Made by a program: the position numbers and the translations under genes
NCBI GenBank assembly: GCA_030267565.1
Contig: BRXU01000001.1
Coordinates: forward strand, 5,828,001 to 5,892,000
Origin: Pleodorina starrii
Lineage: Eukaryota; Chlorophyta; Chlorophyceae; Chlamydomonadales; Volvocaceae
Length of the DNA: 64,000 nt
Direction of reading: 5' to 3'
Notes under the pieces: generated by a model
Database searches by the model: none
What the model was told of the DNA's origin: nothing
The model's input: only the letters and a program-made list of their open reading frames with translations
Shown: one piece after another, positions 22,701 to 33,440 of the stretch
Layout of the letters: each line of letters opens with the position of its first letter
Numbering within the stretch: the first letter of the stretch is position 1

Positions 22701-25700
22701 CTGCGCATCGCGGCCTGGTGGGCGGGTCGGAAGCCCAGCCACGAGGGCTGAAGCTCGGGCCGGGCGGGAGCGGCAGCGGCAGCGGCAGAGGCGCCCTTGC
22801 CGGCCACGACACCGACGCCAGCCGCCCCCGCCGAGGAGGGCGGCTGCGTGGCCTCGCCCTGCTGGGAGCCCTGCTGCTGCTGCTGCTGCTGGTGTGAGCC
22901 CCAGCGGCCGCCCGCGGGCACCAGCGCCGCCGCCTGGGCGCAACCGCCGCCGCCGCCGCTGCCGCGGTCGCGGCCGGCGGCGGCGTTGTCTGCGGCCGCC
23001 AGCGCGGGTCCGGCTGACGGTGCGGGTGTGATGCCCATGGCTGTGAGCAGATGGGGGGCGTCCCAGCCGTCTCTCGCCACCAGGTAGGCCTGCCCCGCCC
23101 ACATGCGGGGGGGCACATGCGGGGTAGGGAGGGAGGGAGGGAGGGGCAGGGGTGTGGAAAGTTGGCCAAAACAGGGCGCCGTAGCAAGGAAGGCCGCAGG
23201 GCCGGAGGGGCAGCCTGTGCTGTGGAGGAGAGGCAGGAGGGGAAGGGCGTGTCGTCCTCCCGGGAAGGCCACATCGGTGGGTGGCAACGGGCCGGCCTTC
23301 AGCAAGCGCCGACGCAAAGCCTCCTCCCATTCCGATCGTCCCATCGCGGCTGTCCTAATCAGGCTCCCCCGGGGGTCGGTCCCATCTGCCATGGCACTGC
23401 CGCCACGGGGCTGCACGGCTGCCTCCGCATTGGGCTGCACCCCCTCGTCCCCAATACAAATCCCCCCCACCCGCCACATCTCCCCACCCGCCACATCTCC
23501 CCACCCGCCACATCCCTCGACCCCCTATTACCGTACCCCCCCCCCCGGGCCGTTTCAATTACCCCCCACCCACCCACCGTGGTGAGGCGGGCGAGCAGGT
23601 CGGTGAGCGCCGCGTCGGTGGTGGAGGCGTATGCCGTACGCCTGCTGTGCGCCGCCATGTCTCCCAGCTTCAGCCGCCATCCGCCCAGCAGCCGGGCGCT
23701 GGAGGCCCGGAGGGGGGCGGGAAGCTCCGAAACCAGGAGCAGCTTGGCGATGGCCTAGGGAGGCGCGAGGGAGAGCGGGTTGTCAAGGGACGAGATCTCG
23801 GAAAGGAAGCGGAGGGCGAAGGGGTTCGAAAGGTCGGGGGATGTGGACGGGAGGGCGGCGGTGGGGCTCGCGGCGAAGAGGCCGCCAAACGGTAGACAAC
23901 GCTGGGTTGCTTGGGGCAAGACACGCGCACCTCACCCACCCAGCCACCCAGGGTGGGGTGACAGGGCTCATTACGAGTGCCGCTCGGTCGGTCGGTGGGA
24001 GGGTGGCTGAGTGGTGGGTCGGTGGGTGGGTCGGTGGGTCGGTGGGTGGATCGGTGGGTGGGTCAGGTACGTAGCGCCTGTTGACCCCACGTGTCCGTTG
24101 GTCCGCCCCCTTTTTCCCTTGCTTTGCTTTCCTGCTTGGCAGCATCCTCCTCCCCCCCCCTCCACACACACAGACTCAGGCAGCCAGCCAACAAACCGCA
24201 CCCACCCGCCCACCCCTCCAGACACCCATCCGTCCACCCCAGCAGCCGCACCCCATCAGCCGCCCCCGCACCTGCGCCACAATCTTGGCCCTCCTGGCCA
24301 CCCCCGAATCCACCTCCCACACGTGCAGACACAGCCACATCACCCGCATCAGGCCGCACAGCGCACCCGCCGGGCCGTGGGAGCCGGCAGGCTGGCCGAT
24401 GGGGCAGCAAGCCTCATCGAAGGCGGCGAGAACCACCGGCGGCCACCTGAGGGCAGCGCAGGGCAGGCGAGCGGGAAGGGGAGCGGGAAGGGGGGGCGGG
24501 AAGGGGAGCGGGAGCGGGAAGGAGCGGGTGAAGCAGAACAGTACAGAGAATTCGCTTCAGCGGGCAGGTGGACAGGCGGAGTGGAGTGGAGTGGAGTGGA
24601 GTGGAGTGGTGGGCTGGGTGACAGGGGACAGTCCGGGTAGGCTTACAAGATGACAAGCTGACAGTCGGGGGCGGAAGCAGCCGCAGCCGCACCGCCGCAG
24701 CTGCGGGGCGGCACGGGAACGGGGGAGGCGCAGAGAGAGAGCGGTTGTCTTTCCCGGCGGCTCAGCCCGGGCCCGGCTTGATGCTGCTGTCCAACCTAGC
24801 CTGTTCAACCTCAGCTGCCCGCTGAAGGCATCGCACACCCTCGTGCAGGCAACCGCGCGCCTGTCACGGGACTAACCGAAACACAAACTGCGCACACGCA
24901 TCTCCACCCACCCACCCAGCCCCCAGCCCCTCCCCTTCCCCCCTCGCCCCCCCTGCGTGAGATGACACTCACGCGTCGGGCGTGTCGCTCGTGTTCGTGT
25001 GCAGCCGCAGCTCCGGATCCAGCTACAGTACAGTGGGCACGGGGGTGAAGGATAGGGGTGGGAGGGGGCAACAAACAGCAACAAGGACCCCATTAAATGA
25101 TGACTTGTAAGGACGGACACTCCCCCTCGCTCGAAATCCCCCGGACCCAAACGGCCGCCTGCTGACCCCGACCCCCCACTCGCACCCCCAACCACGCACC
25201 CGCTGACCCAGCCCCGCCTGCGTTCAGCCCCCAAGGTAACACGAGCCACCGAGGAAAGCCGAAGGAAACACCCCCTGCCCCGCCCCCAGTACCCCCCGCC
25301 CTCAGCCACGTCCTCCCCCAGCCCTCCCCGCGCCAGCCCTCCCCCCGCCAGCCCCCCCCCCCGGCCCGACCTCCAGTGTGGCGTGTGAGGTGAGGAAGGC
25401 CATCCGCATCTCCCACAGCGGCCCCCGCTCCGCCGCACGAGCCGCGATGAAGCGATCTGCCGACTCCCCCGACAGCTCCAAACTGACCTGGCCGCCGGCG
25501 GAGCCGAACGACCAGCTCGGAGGGGGCAGCTGCACGGGCCTAGGCGGGGGCTGAGGACGGGCAGCAGGGGGACCCCAGGCGCCGCCGTCTGCGCCGCCGG
25601 CGCCCTCGCGGGGGCCGGGACCGGCACCGGCACCGGGCTGCGGGTCCTCCTCACCCGGCGGCAGCAACATGCGGTAGGTATCACGGTGCCTGCAGCGAGC

Positions 25701-28533
25701 GTGTGAATGCAGGAGGCAGGGCAGGAGGCAGGGCAGGGCGGGGAGGGGCAGGGATGAAGAGTGGCAACAACAGTGCGTCATTGGATCTGGTTCTTTCTGG
25801 ATCTGGGTGCAGCGTATGATGGGGAGGAGGGGGGAGGGGGCGCGGCAGGTCCGGTTCCGACGCCGACAGCAGGAGATGCGGGGAAGGGGAGAGGGGCAGA
25901 GCGCTGGGGCAGAGGCCAAAGCCGACGTCCCAGGTAAGGCCGCGCCGCTGTGCTGGGGCTGCACTTCGACTCCACCCCCAAAACCCGCCCAACAACAACA
26001 CTCACTTCTCATTGGCCACCACCACGGGGGCTGCCTCCCGGTACCAGCCGCTAAACGCAAACCGCGCCGCGGCGGAGGGGAAGGAGCCGCCGGCGAAGCG
26101 CGGGTTGACCCTGCTGCCCGGCTCCGCAGCGGGCAGGGCGGGGATGTGCGGCGGCGGCACGGGCGGCGGCTCCGAAACCGGCGGCGGCCGCGCGGTGCTG
26201 GTGCTGGGCCCGGCGGCGGCGGCAGCAGCCGAGGCAGGGGGCCGGCAGCAGGGGATGAGGTGCAGCCGGATGTCTGTTGGGATGGTCCTGCAGAGGGGCA
26301 ACCGCAGCGGGGCAACCGGGGAGGAAGGTCGGCGCGGAGCCGGAAGAGGGGCGGGTCGGTTCGCAATGTGGAGTTTGGAGGATGTGTGTCCGGATGTGGG
26401 TTTGGGCCAGGGTGTGGCCAGGGGGTGACGGAAGCTCCGCAGCAAACATGACGCCCGCAACCCTGCACGGACCGCACAGCGGAGCACAGAACAACACAGC
26501 ACGGCACCCGGAAGCCGCACGCGCCGCATGCCCCTCTACCCACTAGCTACACATGTACATCCGCCAGCTCGGGACTATTACCCGTGATGCCTTGGCCCCC
26601 CTCCCTCAGAGGCGTGCAGGCAGGTTTTCATGCCGCCCGTAAGGCAAGGGGGGCGAGCCCCGTCATTGGCTCACAACCAAACCAAACCAAGCAACATGAG
26701 GAGCTCTTGGGCGACCCACATCTTCTTGCCACATCCCTGCCTTGCTCCTTCCTCCTTGCCTCATCTCCCCACAACCCTGGCCTGACCTCGGCACACCCAG
26801 CCACCCACCCATGTCCAGTAGTGCCCCCTACGCAAACCCTATTCCCCCAACCGTAGCCCCAACCCCCCAAATCTGTTCCCCGCCGACCCACCCACCCACC
26901 TGGGGCAGTCGAGCTCCCGCTGCAGCCCCAGGGGCAGTCCGGAACCCGGCAGAGTGGACGCAGCCAGCGGGGCGGGAGGGTCCTGGCGGGGAGGGGGGAG
27001 AGGGAGCGGGAGGTAAGGGAAGTCAGGAAACGCAGCAGCGAGGGGCGCAGGCGCACGCGAGTTGTACCGGACGGTTGCGGCCGCACGAGCTGATACGCAC
27101 TACCACCCAGGTCACACTGCACCCACCCACCCACCAGGTACACCACCGCGAGGTGCTGTCCGCGAGGGTAAAACCCTAAAACCCTAAAGCCCTCGGACCC
27201 CGCTTACCACGTAATTGGGTCCCAGGACCAGCGCGCCTCCCGACACGGCCGCCAGGACGCGCGCCACAGGGGGCGGCCCGAACCCGAGCTCCGGAGGCGC
27301 CCAAGCGCATGAGCCCGACTGCTCGCCACCACCCGCCGCAGCGGCGCCAGAGCGGCCCGCGGCAGCGGGCTCTGGGCCGCCCGTGGCTGAGCCCGGCCCG
27401 GCCTCGGTGCCCGCGCTCCTTCGGTCGGCAGCAGCGGCGGCGGTGAGGCTGCCCAGGTCGTGCTCACACAGCACCTCGGCGCCGCCGCCCATTCGCGCCG
27501 CCAGCACCACTGCCGCCACCGCGGGGCACAGCTGCGAGTGCAGTACGTCGTACCCCACTCCGCAGCAGCTGGACGAGCAGGACTGCAGCGCCCAGTGCTC
27601 CGTGTCCAGCAGCACCTCAACCACGTGGGTGGACCGCTCCGGAGGACCGCACGTGCCGGGGGCCGCCAGTTCCGCGGCTGCCATGCCGATGTCGCCGCTG
27701 CCGCTGTCCTGGGCCTCGCCGGCACCGGCTGTGGAGCCGCCGGCAGCAGCGGTTTCGGAGCCGGTCCCATCTGGGTTGGCGCCGGATCGGCCGCCGCCAG
27801 CGGGCCTGTGGTTGGTGGCTGCAGCGGCGGCGGCGGCGGCGGCGACGCGGGCGGCGGTGGGTGTGCCGTTGCAGCTGCAGACCTCGATGTCGTCGTGGGG
27901 TACGTGCAGGAAGGCGCGCAGCAGGGCTCGCTCGCCGTCCTTGCTGTGTTGCACGGTGAGGCTGTGCACGCAGCGGCGGTGAAGCAGCTTCTTGACGTCG
28001 GTCCAGGCCCAGGGGGAGACCTGCGGAGCAGGCGGGGTGGGGGGGGTGGGGGGGGGGGAAGGCAAGCGAGCCAGGGTCAGGGGGGGGGGAGACGTGGTAC
28101 TGCCGCGGAGGAGCTACGCACGAGCAGCTTTCCGTCAAGGCCAACGGGCGACGGGTCGTGTGCCAAGCCCTGCAGGTATCCCGTGCGTTCGGCGCGTGCC
28201 CCGATCTTTCTGGTGCAGTGCCTTCGGAGAGTGTCCAAGGTGCGGTTGGGGAAAGGCAAGGCGTTTCCGAGGAGACCTCCCAGCGGCACGGGGGCGCTGA
28301 CCATACCCGTTGACGAATGTCGTCTGCACGGACGGAGGCATTGGGCCCATGGCATCGGTGAAAGGCGCAAGCTTGGCATTCTCCCAGAGCGATGCCAAAC
28401 AATACTCCCTCAGAGCCCTGTAGTTCCTCGGGCTGGCCCGACACGAAACGACCAGGTGCAACTGCACCGCTCTGCACCAGAGGCTCCAGTATGCCCGTCA
28501 GGCGACCGGTGCATTTCTTAGCAGCCTCGGTGC
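19736..28533 (-). CDS. Very large protein of unknown family, 5' half of the gene (15 exons, about 1,320 residues; 5' end missing)
   Basis: Exons in transcript order: 28533-28307, 28169-28101, 28020-27208, 26982-26900, 26287-26006, 25689-25371, 25022-24973, 24446-24272, 23754-23578, 23089-22505, 22282-22171, 21638-21232, 20985-20771, 20453-20111, 19842-19736. All junctions keep phase except 22171/21638, where the GT donor leaves one base but the next exon needs two. The first exon shown starts at a strong acceptor with two codon bases, so at least one more exon lies upstream. Helical stretches (WTDVKKLLHRRCVHSLTVQH, LCGLMRVMWLCLHVWEVDSG, RLHWLGHIGLDGPYVALAAV) alternate with Ala, Gly, Gln and Ser runs. 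I recognise no domain. The end (ALTAFTR, phase 0) fits exon 18640 (VIPLLPS), so this and 5419-18640 are probably one gene. 23270-23410 contains an open stretch (GRSEWEEALRRRLLKAG) that might be another exon. Confidence 0.6.
21640..21717. repeat. (GGGA)n microsatellite in an intron, copy A
   Basis: A nearly pure run of gggagggagg units directly upstream of the acceptor used at 21638 on the minus strand, where it reads as a (CCCT)n polypyrimidine tract. Copy B has a different number of units (about 45028-45101). Confidence 0.85.
22022..22160. repeat. (CCCCT)n microsatellite in an intron, copy A
   Basis: About 25 cccct pentamers abut the donor at 22170 of the minus-strand exon 22171-22282. The copy B array (about 45369-45490) is shorter, showing slippage since duplication. 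Confidence 0.85.
27169..27188. repeat. Short telomere-like tract (CCCTAAAA)
   Basis: taaaaccctaaaaccctaaa contains about two and a half units of CCCTAAAA, the complement of the Chlamydomonas telomere repeat TTTTAGGG. It sits in an intron of the large gene. Copy B has only one good unit with a changed neighbour. Confidence 0.55.
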
Positions 28534-31178
28534 CTGCGCAAACAAGGGAATAAGGTCTTGGCCCCAAAGCATGACGCTAAATGCCCCTTCTGCTATACCC
28601 TAACACCAGTGTGATCTTGATATGCGGGCTCATTGAATGTACCTGTCTTCTTTTGCCGTTTTGTTGGCCCTCCATCGGGCTCATGAACTCCAGCGCGCTT
28701 CATTGCTTTCCTCGGCCGGCTTCACGACTTGCCAGGGCCGCGAAGGCAACCTATTGGAACTTCCTGCAGCACAACCAGGCTAGCTTTTACGTTGCCATAC
28801 TGTTGTGTATGCGCGTGTACGCAAAGGTGTAAGCCTGCAAGGGCCCTGGGCTCCTTGCACACTGAAGACTAACGAATGGTATGGGCGTATAAACGTTTCT
28901 CTACAGACAAGATCGATAGTTGGCGGAAGGTGCTAAAGCATGCGTTGTGCTCCGTGTCGTGCATGTCGTGCAAATCCGGGCCCTTCATGGGCCCGGCGCC
29001 TGTGCACCCGCGCCTGCTTCGCTGCGGATATCTGAAATGCGGGCTTACGATTGAGTAAGCCTGGTTAGTTAGGCGTAAGGCCTTCGGGGCCGGCAGCTGG
29101 ACAGATGCTCGGCCCGCGGTCCGTGTCCTCAGGACCGCATAAGTAGCGCGTGGTAGTTTAGTTCCTTATCTTGTTTTTGTTGTTCAGCACGCGCTCCCGC
29201 CCGCCCTCCCTGGGCGTCGCCCGCGTTTAGTTCTCGCTCGTGGTTTCTCTCTTTCGGTTCGTGAGGCCTGCTCCTGCGAAGCTAGGCCTCTTCTAGCACA
29301 GCATTCTGTAACAGAAATGGCAAATGGCAATGAGTCGGAGCAAGAACTAATGTTAGACTCAATAGATGTTTGTCTGAACTTCGCGGGCAGGATCAAGAGC
29401 CGCGTCCCCAAACGACACTTACCTCTTTCCACCAATGAACAGTTACATCGTCATCGTTATCATCATTGCTTTGGGTGTTATGTGTGCGACGCTCCTTTGT
29501 CGTCAGATCTGGCCGCACACCACGCACAGCACATGCACTGCATACCGCTAGTGACTACGGTCATACGAGTCACCAACGCAGCGGCAGGTAAACTCATGGG
29601 CCTGGTGCCCCAGCCCCTTGTAAGAATGATATTAGTGAAGCACGCGAAGCAGACGGATGCCAGCGATTGACGCCCCTCCGCACTCAGTGTAGCAGTATTT
29701 GCAAGAGTGGGCTCCAGGCCTCCGTAGGGGTTGAGCCGGCGGGCCATCCGGTGCCTGGCAGCTGGTACTGCCGAAAGACTCCTCGGGCAGTGGGGCGTCC
29801 ACCCGGACCAGACAACACGAGCTATCCGCCCAGGAACGCGTGTGCTACGCACACAGAAGGGAGTGTGTTGTAGAAGGCAAAACGCCCGGGCCCCCTGCTG
29901 GGCCGTATGACGGTACTTAACCCAACGCGTAGCGAGCGTGCGAAGATCGATGCACAACAAGTCAGAACCTTCCGGCAGGCCGCCTGGCAGGCGGGGTGAG
30001 ATGTGAGAGCCAGGTAGCGACAGCGCGCAAACACGGCGAGCTTTGACAGTGATGTCTTGTTGGCGCGGCTTGGAATGGCTTGGACCGGCGACGCGCCCTT
30101 TGCCCCGCTGCTGCGCGGCTGTGAAGCTACCATGCGTGCAGAGTGCAGGTTGTTCAGCTCCAGCTCGCGTTTCACCGGTTCTGAATCGGTGAGGGAATCC
30201 AACTTGGGCGCAACTGAGCCCAACTGGGACCAACGTTCTATGTACGAACTGAAAACAAACCACAACGGAGCGCCCTAAGATGTCCGCGCCGTTTCGAAGG
30301 CAGGGGCCCGTCGGATCACATGACTGCACACGAACGAATTCGCGCTGCATCCACACGTGGTTGCTCCAGCTGGGTAAGGCCGATATCACATGCGCCAAAT
30401 ATACATACAAGGCGCAACGGCAATGCGGCACACTTTCGACGAGGCGTCACCGTAACGGCGGACCGATCCTACTGGTTTATAAATGTTTATATACACGTGT
30501 TGTATATTTGGTGAGAACACACGAGGACAAAGAAGCGGTACGCGCACGTGTCCAACCGGGCGCGAAGAGAGCGCGCGATGGAGGGACGCTGGCCTGGGCG
30601 ACCCGCGGTTCTGTGTGGCGTGAGTCCTGCTGTAAACGAAGATGCACTGTAATGTCGCCAGTTAGCCAGAAGGAAGAGCCTTGATGCCCTCGCGGCTACG
30701 GGACAAGTCAGGACCAGGAAAAACGAACCAGTCCGCGCAACACATGTCACAGCAACCCTCCGCACCTTGTATTCGCCTTTACCCTAACTTCCCACATCTT
30801 CCGCACCATTCGCCTGTGGCATCACCCCCCCTGTCTAACCGACGGGTTCGTCGTCCAACCGACGGGTTCGCGATGCAAACAGCTATCGGTGCTGGTTACA
30901 TTCACGACCCAGATAGAAATGCCCCCCCGCGATCTGACCACACCATGCCGCCAACATATGTTCGTACAGTCCGTAAAGTTACTTATTCATCTACTAGGAC
31001 AGGCCGCCATGGCTCTACAGTACCGGCCCTGGCCAGGCCTAAAAACGTGCACTTAAGTAGTCACTTCCAAATGAAACTGCTCTTACTGTCCACACACAAG
31101 AGTGACGCAGTACCGCCCAGACAAGTCCGGTACGTACGTTCCAACTAAGCTCAAGGATCTGGCGGCAACGTCTGCGTA
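28534..31178. other. Lower-GC, transposon-like intergenic island
   Basis: Base composition falls and codon-biased frames disappear. 28534-29040 and 29570-30285 are shared with copy B, but the changes do not respect any reading frame I tested (for example the + frame at 28581-28832 has several amino-acid changes). 29040-29370 is absent from copy B. No RNA gene was recognised. Upstream exons and the promoter of the large minus-strand gene may lie in the left part. Confidence 0.45.
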
Positions 31179-31901
31179 CTACCATACGCCCGCTTCAGCT
31201 TCTGCTGAGGCGGCAGGGGAAGAGGACCATTCGCTTACCAGCCCGTTGACCACGTCGACAGACAGCCGCTCAAACCTGGCCCCGCCTGGCAGAACAACAC
31301 TGTAGCCTTTTCCAGCGGATTCAGCCAGCGCGGCAACGTCCACGTGCACAGTACCCACGAAGACCTGGATAGGCACACCCACGTACCGCCGAAGCATCTC
31401 CTTCTGCGCTTCGAACACTGGCGAGCCCACGGGCAGCGTACCCTCCTCTATCTTCTTCAGACGGTTCTGGAACCAGGAAACTTTCTTCTCCAAGTCCTTC
31501 ACGTCTTGCACTCGGAGCGAGTGCTTCACCTCACCAAGCACCGCCAACTCCTCCCCCGGCTTCGTCACATAGTAAGCGGCATCGAAAGAGTAAAGATGCC
31601 TCAACGGCACGCCCGGGGAAAGCATCGCAAGCCCAGCAGAGCGCGCTCCCGGCGCCATCGGGCCGATAACGTATCCGCGCGCTTCGTAGTCCTTGACCAC
31701 GGCGTTGTTGACTTCATCTTCAACCGCGAAGTTCGCCTTGTTCTGCCAGTTTTGGAGGTTTTCTGTCTTCTCAGAAAGGCTCGTGATCTTCTCCATCTGC
31801 CTCGCAAGAACCGACTCGGTCAGCAGGTGCAAAACTGTCGAGCTGAAGTGAATACGCCCTGTCTTGAGCATCCAGTAAGCATTAAAGGATATGTAGTGCA
31901 T
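31179..31901 (-). CDS. PD-(D/E)XK-nuclease-like protein in a low-GC island
   Basis: An intact 240-residue frame opens at the ATG at 31901. A predicted coiled N-terminal helix (QMEKITSLSEKTENLQNWQ) is followed by a segment with the spacing of a restriction-endonuclease-like core: an Asp in YSFDAAYYV, then LAVLGEVKHSLRV with the E-x-K triad element, then the helix DVKDLEKKVSWFQNRLKKI. That order (Asp, about 15 residues, E-x-K, helix) is typical of the PD-(D/E)XK fold, as in DUF3782-type proteins. The protein ends in a Ser/Ala/Glu tail. Codon use is less GC-biased than in the flanking genes, so a mobile or transferred origin is plausible. No neighbouring transposase was seen. The fold is inferred from motif order alone. 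Confidence 0.5.
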   Translation of the reverse strand: MHYISFNAYWMLKTGRIHFSSTVLHLLTESVLARQMEKITSLSEKTENLQNWQNKANFAVEDEVNNAVVKDYEARGYVIGPMAPGARSAGLAMLSPGVPLRHLYSFDAAYYVTKPGEELAVLGEVKHSLRVQDVKDLEKKVSWFQNRLKKIEEGTLPVGSPVFEAQKEMLRRYVGVPIQVFVGTVHVDVAALAESAGKGYSVVLPGGARFERLSVDVVNGLVSEWSSSPAASAEAEAGVW

Positions 31902-32439
31902 ATACCCACACGGGCGGACGCAGGACCGTACGGATTCGGACGCTCCGGGGGACGGTTAATGCGTCCACCACCCTCGGCCCTGTACATATTGTGCAACTTT
32001 GCGGCATTTCCAATAGCATTAATTTAGCACTGTAGAATAGGCCCGTTCGCGGCGAGCGCAGCGGTGTGGCGTCTGGCGCAGTAAGAGTTCGGGCGCCCCC
32101 CTCCGCCCGAATTCTGATTTCGCCGAAATATGTTGAGCGCCATCAATAGACATTTTCACGAGCTTTACATCCGTGCTCGTGGTAAATTGTAGGGTGCAGT
32201 CTGCGCTTAGATTCTATGAAAAGTCCTGCACAGCCCCCGGTCTGTTGTCCCCCAAACCAGCGCGAGTACTCGCAATAATTATGCGCAAAAGACTGTTACT
32301 GCTTCTTTCACATATATATTGAATGTCACAGGGCTGGCTGACAACCATTGCGCGCGCGTAACCGTAACTTGGCTATCCCCGCCCAACCTACTGCGTTGGA
32401 GCAACAAAATTCATAATGGACGGCCACGTTCTACACCTT
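31902..32439. other. AT-richer intergenic DNA upstream of the nuclease-like gene
   Basis: No frame with coding character. It would contain the promoter and 5' UTR of the minus-strand frame ending at 31901. Otherwise nothing specific is visible. Confidence 0.4.
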
Positions 32440-32484
32440 TAGCGTCAACGGGGGCGATGTGGGCGACGGGGGCGATGCGCAAAA

Positions 32485-33180
32485 CTTGGCAAGCAGGCAC
32501 CCCATGCGTCCAGCAGCAGGCGCACCACGCTGCTACACTGCAGCAAGCGCAGCTGGCGCAAGCGCGGGCAGCGGCAGCGGACAGCAGCGGCGGCGACGGC
32601 GGCGCCTTTCCCGTTAGAGGCGGAGGGTTTGGCGCGTTGCACGACTGCACCGGGCGCGGGTGTGGGCCCCAGGTGTGGGGACTGCACCCAGCGTGGGTGT
32701 GGGCCCCGTGCGTGGCTCGCCCTGAAGCATTGGCGGCCCCGGGATGCTGTCAAGCCTTGGCGGCATGAGCGGTGGCGGCCCGAGGCACCAACCGCAGTCG
32801 CCGCAGCAGCAGCAGGCGCACCGCGCTGCTACACTGCAGCAAGCGCAGCTGGCTCAAGCGCGGGCAGCGGCAGCGGACAGCAGCGGCGGCGACGGTGGCG
32901 CCTTTCCTGTGAGGGGCGGAGGGTTCAGCGTGTTGCAGGACTGCGCCGGGCGCGGGTGTGGGCCCCGTGCGTGGCTCGCCCTGAAGCATTGGCGGCCCCG
33001 GGATGCTGTCAAGCGTTGGCGGCATGAGTGGTGGCGGCCCGAGGCATCAACCGCAGCCGCCGCCGCAGCAGCAGGTGCACCGCGCTGCTACACTGCAGCA
33101 AGCGCAGCTGGCTCAAGCGCGGGCAGCGGCAGCGGACAGCAGCGGCGGCGACGGTGGCGGCTTGAGATCTGGTGGACAGG
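32485..33180. repeat. 259-bp tandem repeat, nearly three copies
   Basis: The block containing ctacactgcagcaagcgcag recurs near 32532, 32829 and 33088. The two right-hand units are exactly 259 bases apart; the first is about 37 bases longer. In + frames the unit reads as an Ala/Gln-rich protein (AATLQQAQLAQARAAAADSS), so it may be amplified exon sequence. 259 is not a multiple of three, so no single long repeat protein results. It directly precedes the satellite array. Confidence 0.75.
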
Positions 33181-33440
33181 TGGCGGCATCATACAGCAGC
33201 AGCGGCGGCCGGGGGCGGCGGCCTCGCGGCCGGCAGCGGACAGGGGTACAGTGTGACTCGGGTGGGAGCTGTGCCGGTTGGCGCTGGCGTCGTTCACCGG
33301 CCCGTGGGCCTGATGAATGCAATATAGCTGGGATTGCGGAACCTAGAGGCGTATTTGTCCCCAGTATAGCAGCAGTACAGCCGTTATGGCAGGGGGGGCC
33401 CGTGAAGCAGATCAGTCTCAGGTGGCTCCGGGCTTGTATA

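Larger units (their letters stand above)
18986..30285. repeat. Segmental duplication, copy A (about 11.3 kb)
   Basis: The segment matches 42373-56001 in the same orientation. The offset is 23,387 at the left edge and drifts by tens of bases through microsatellite changes. From the left edge to about 26.4 kb the copies are nearly identical, introns included. From about 26.5 kb rightward base differences and indels are frequent. Copy A has about 330 bp near 29040-29370 that B lacks. Copy B has insertions at about 52630-53960 and 54688-55849. Confidence 0.9.

Noticed and set aside
24272..25022. Resemblance of the large gene to a ubiquitin-ligase, Mediator or PIKK scaffold
   Set aside because: Size and helical character fit many scaffold families, but I found no zinc-binding, kinase or HECT motif to support any of them, so no name is given.
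28581..28832. Plus-strand frame conserved in position in both copies (also 51918-52175)
   Set aside because: Differences between the copies cause amino-acid replacements and a different end, so there is no sign of selection on this frame.
29317..29670. Plus-strand frame of 117 residues with a reasonable start context
   Set aside because: In copy B the matching DNA lacks the start region and the shared part changes without respect for the frame. Codon bias is weak.
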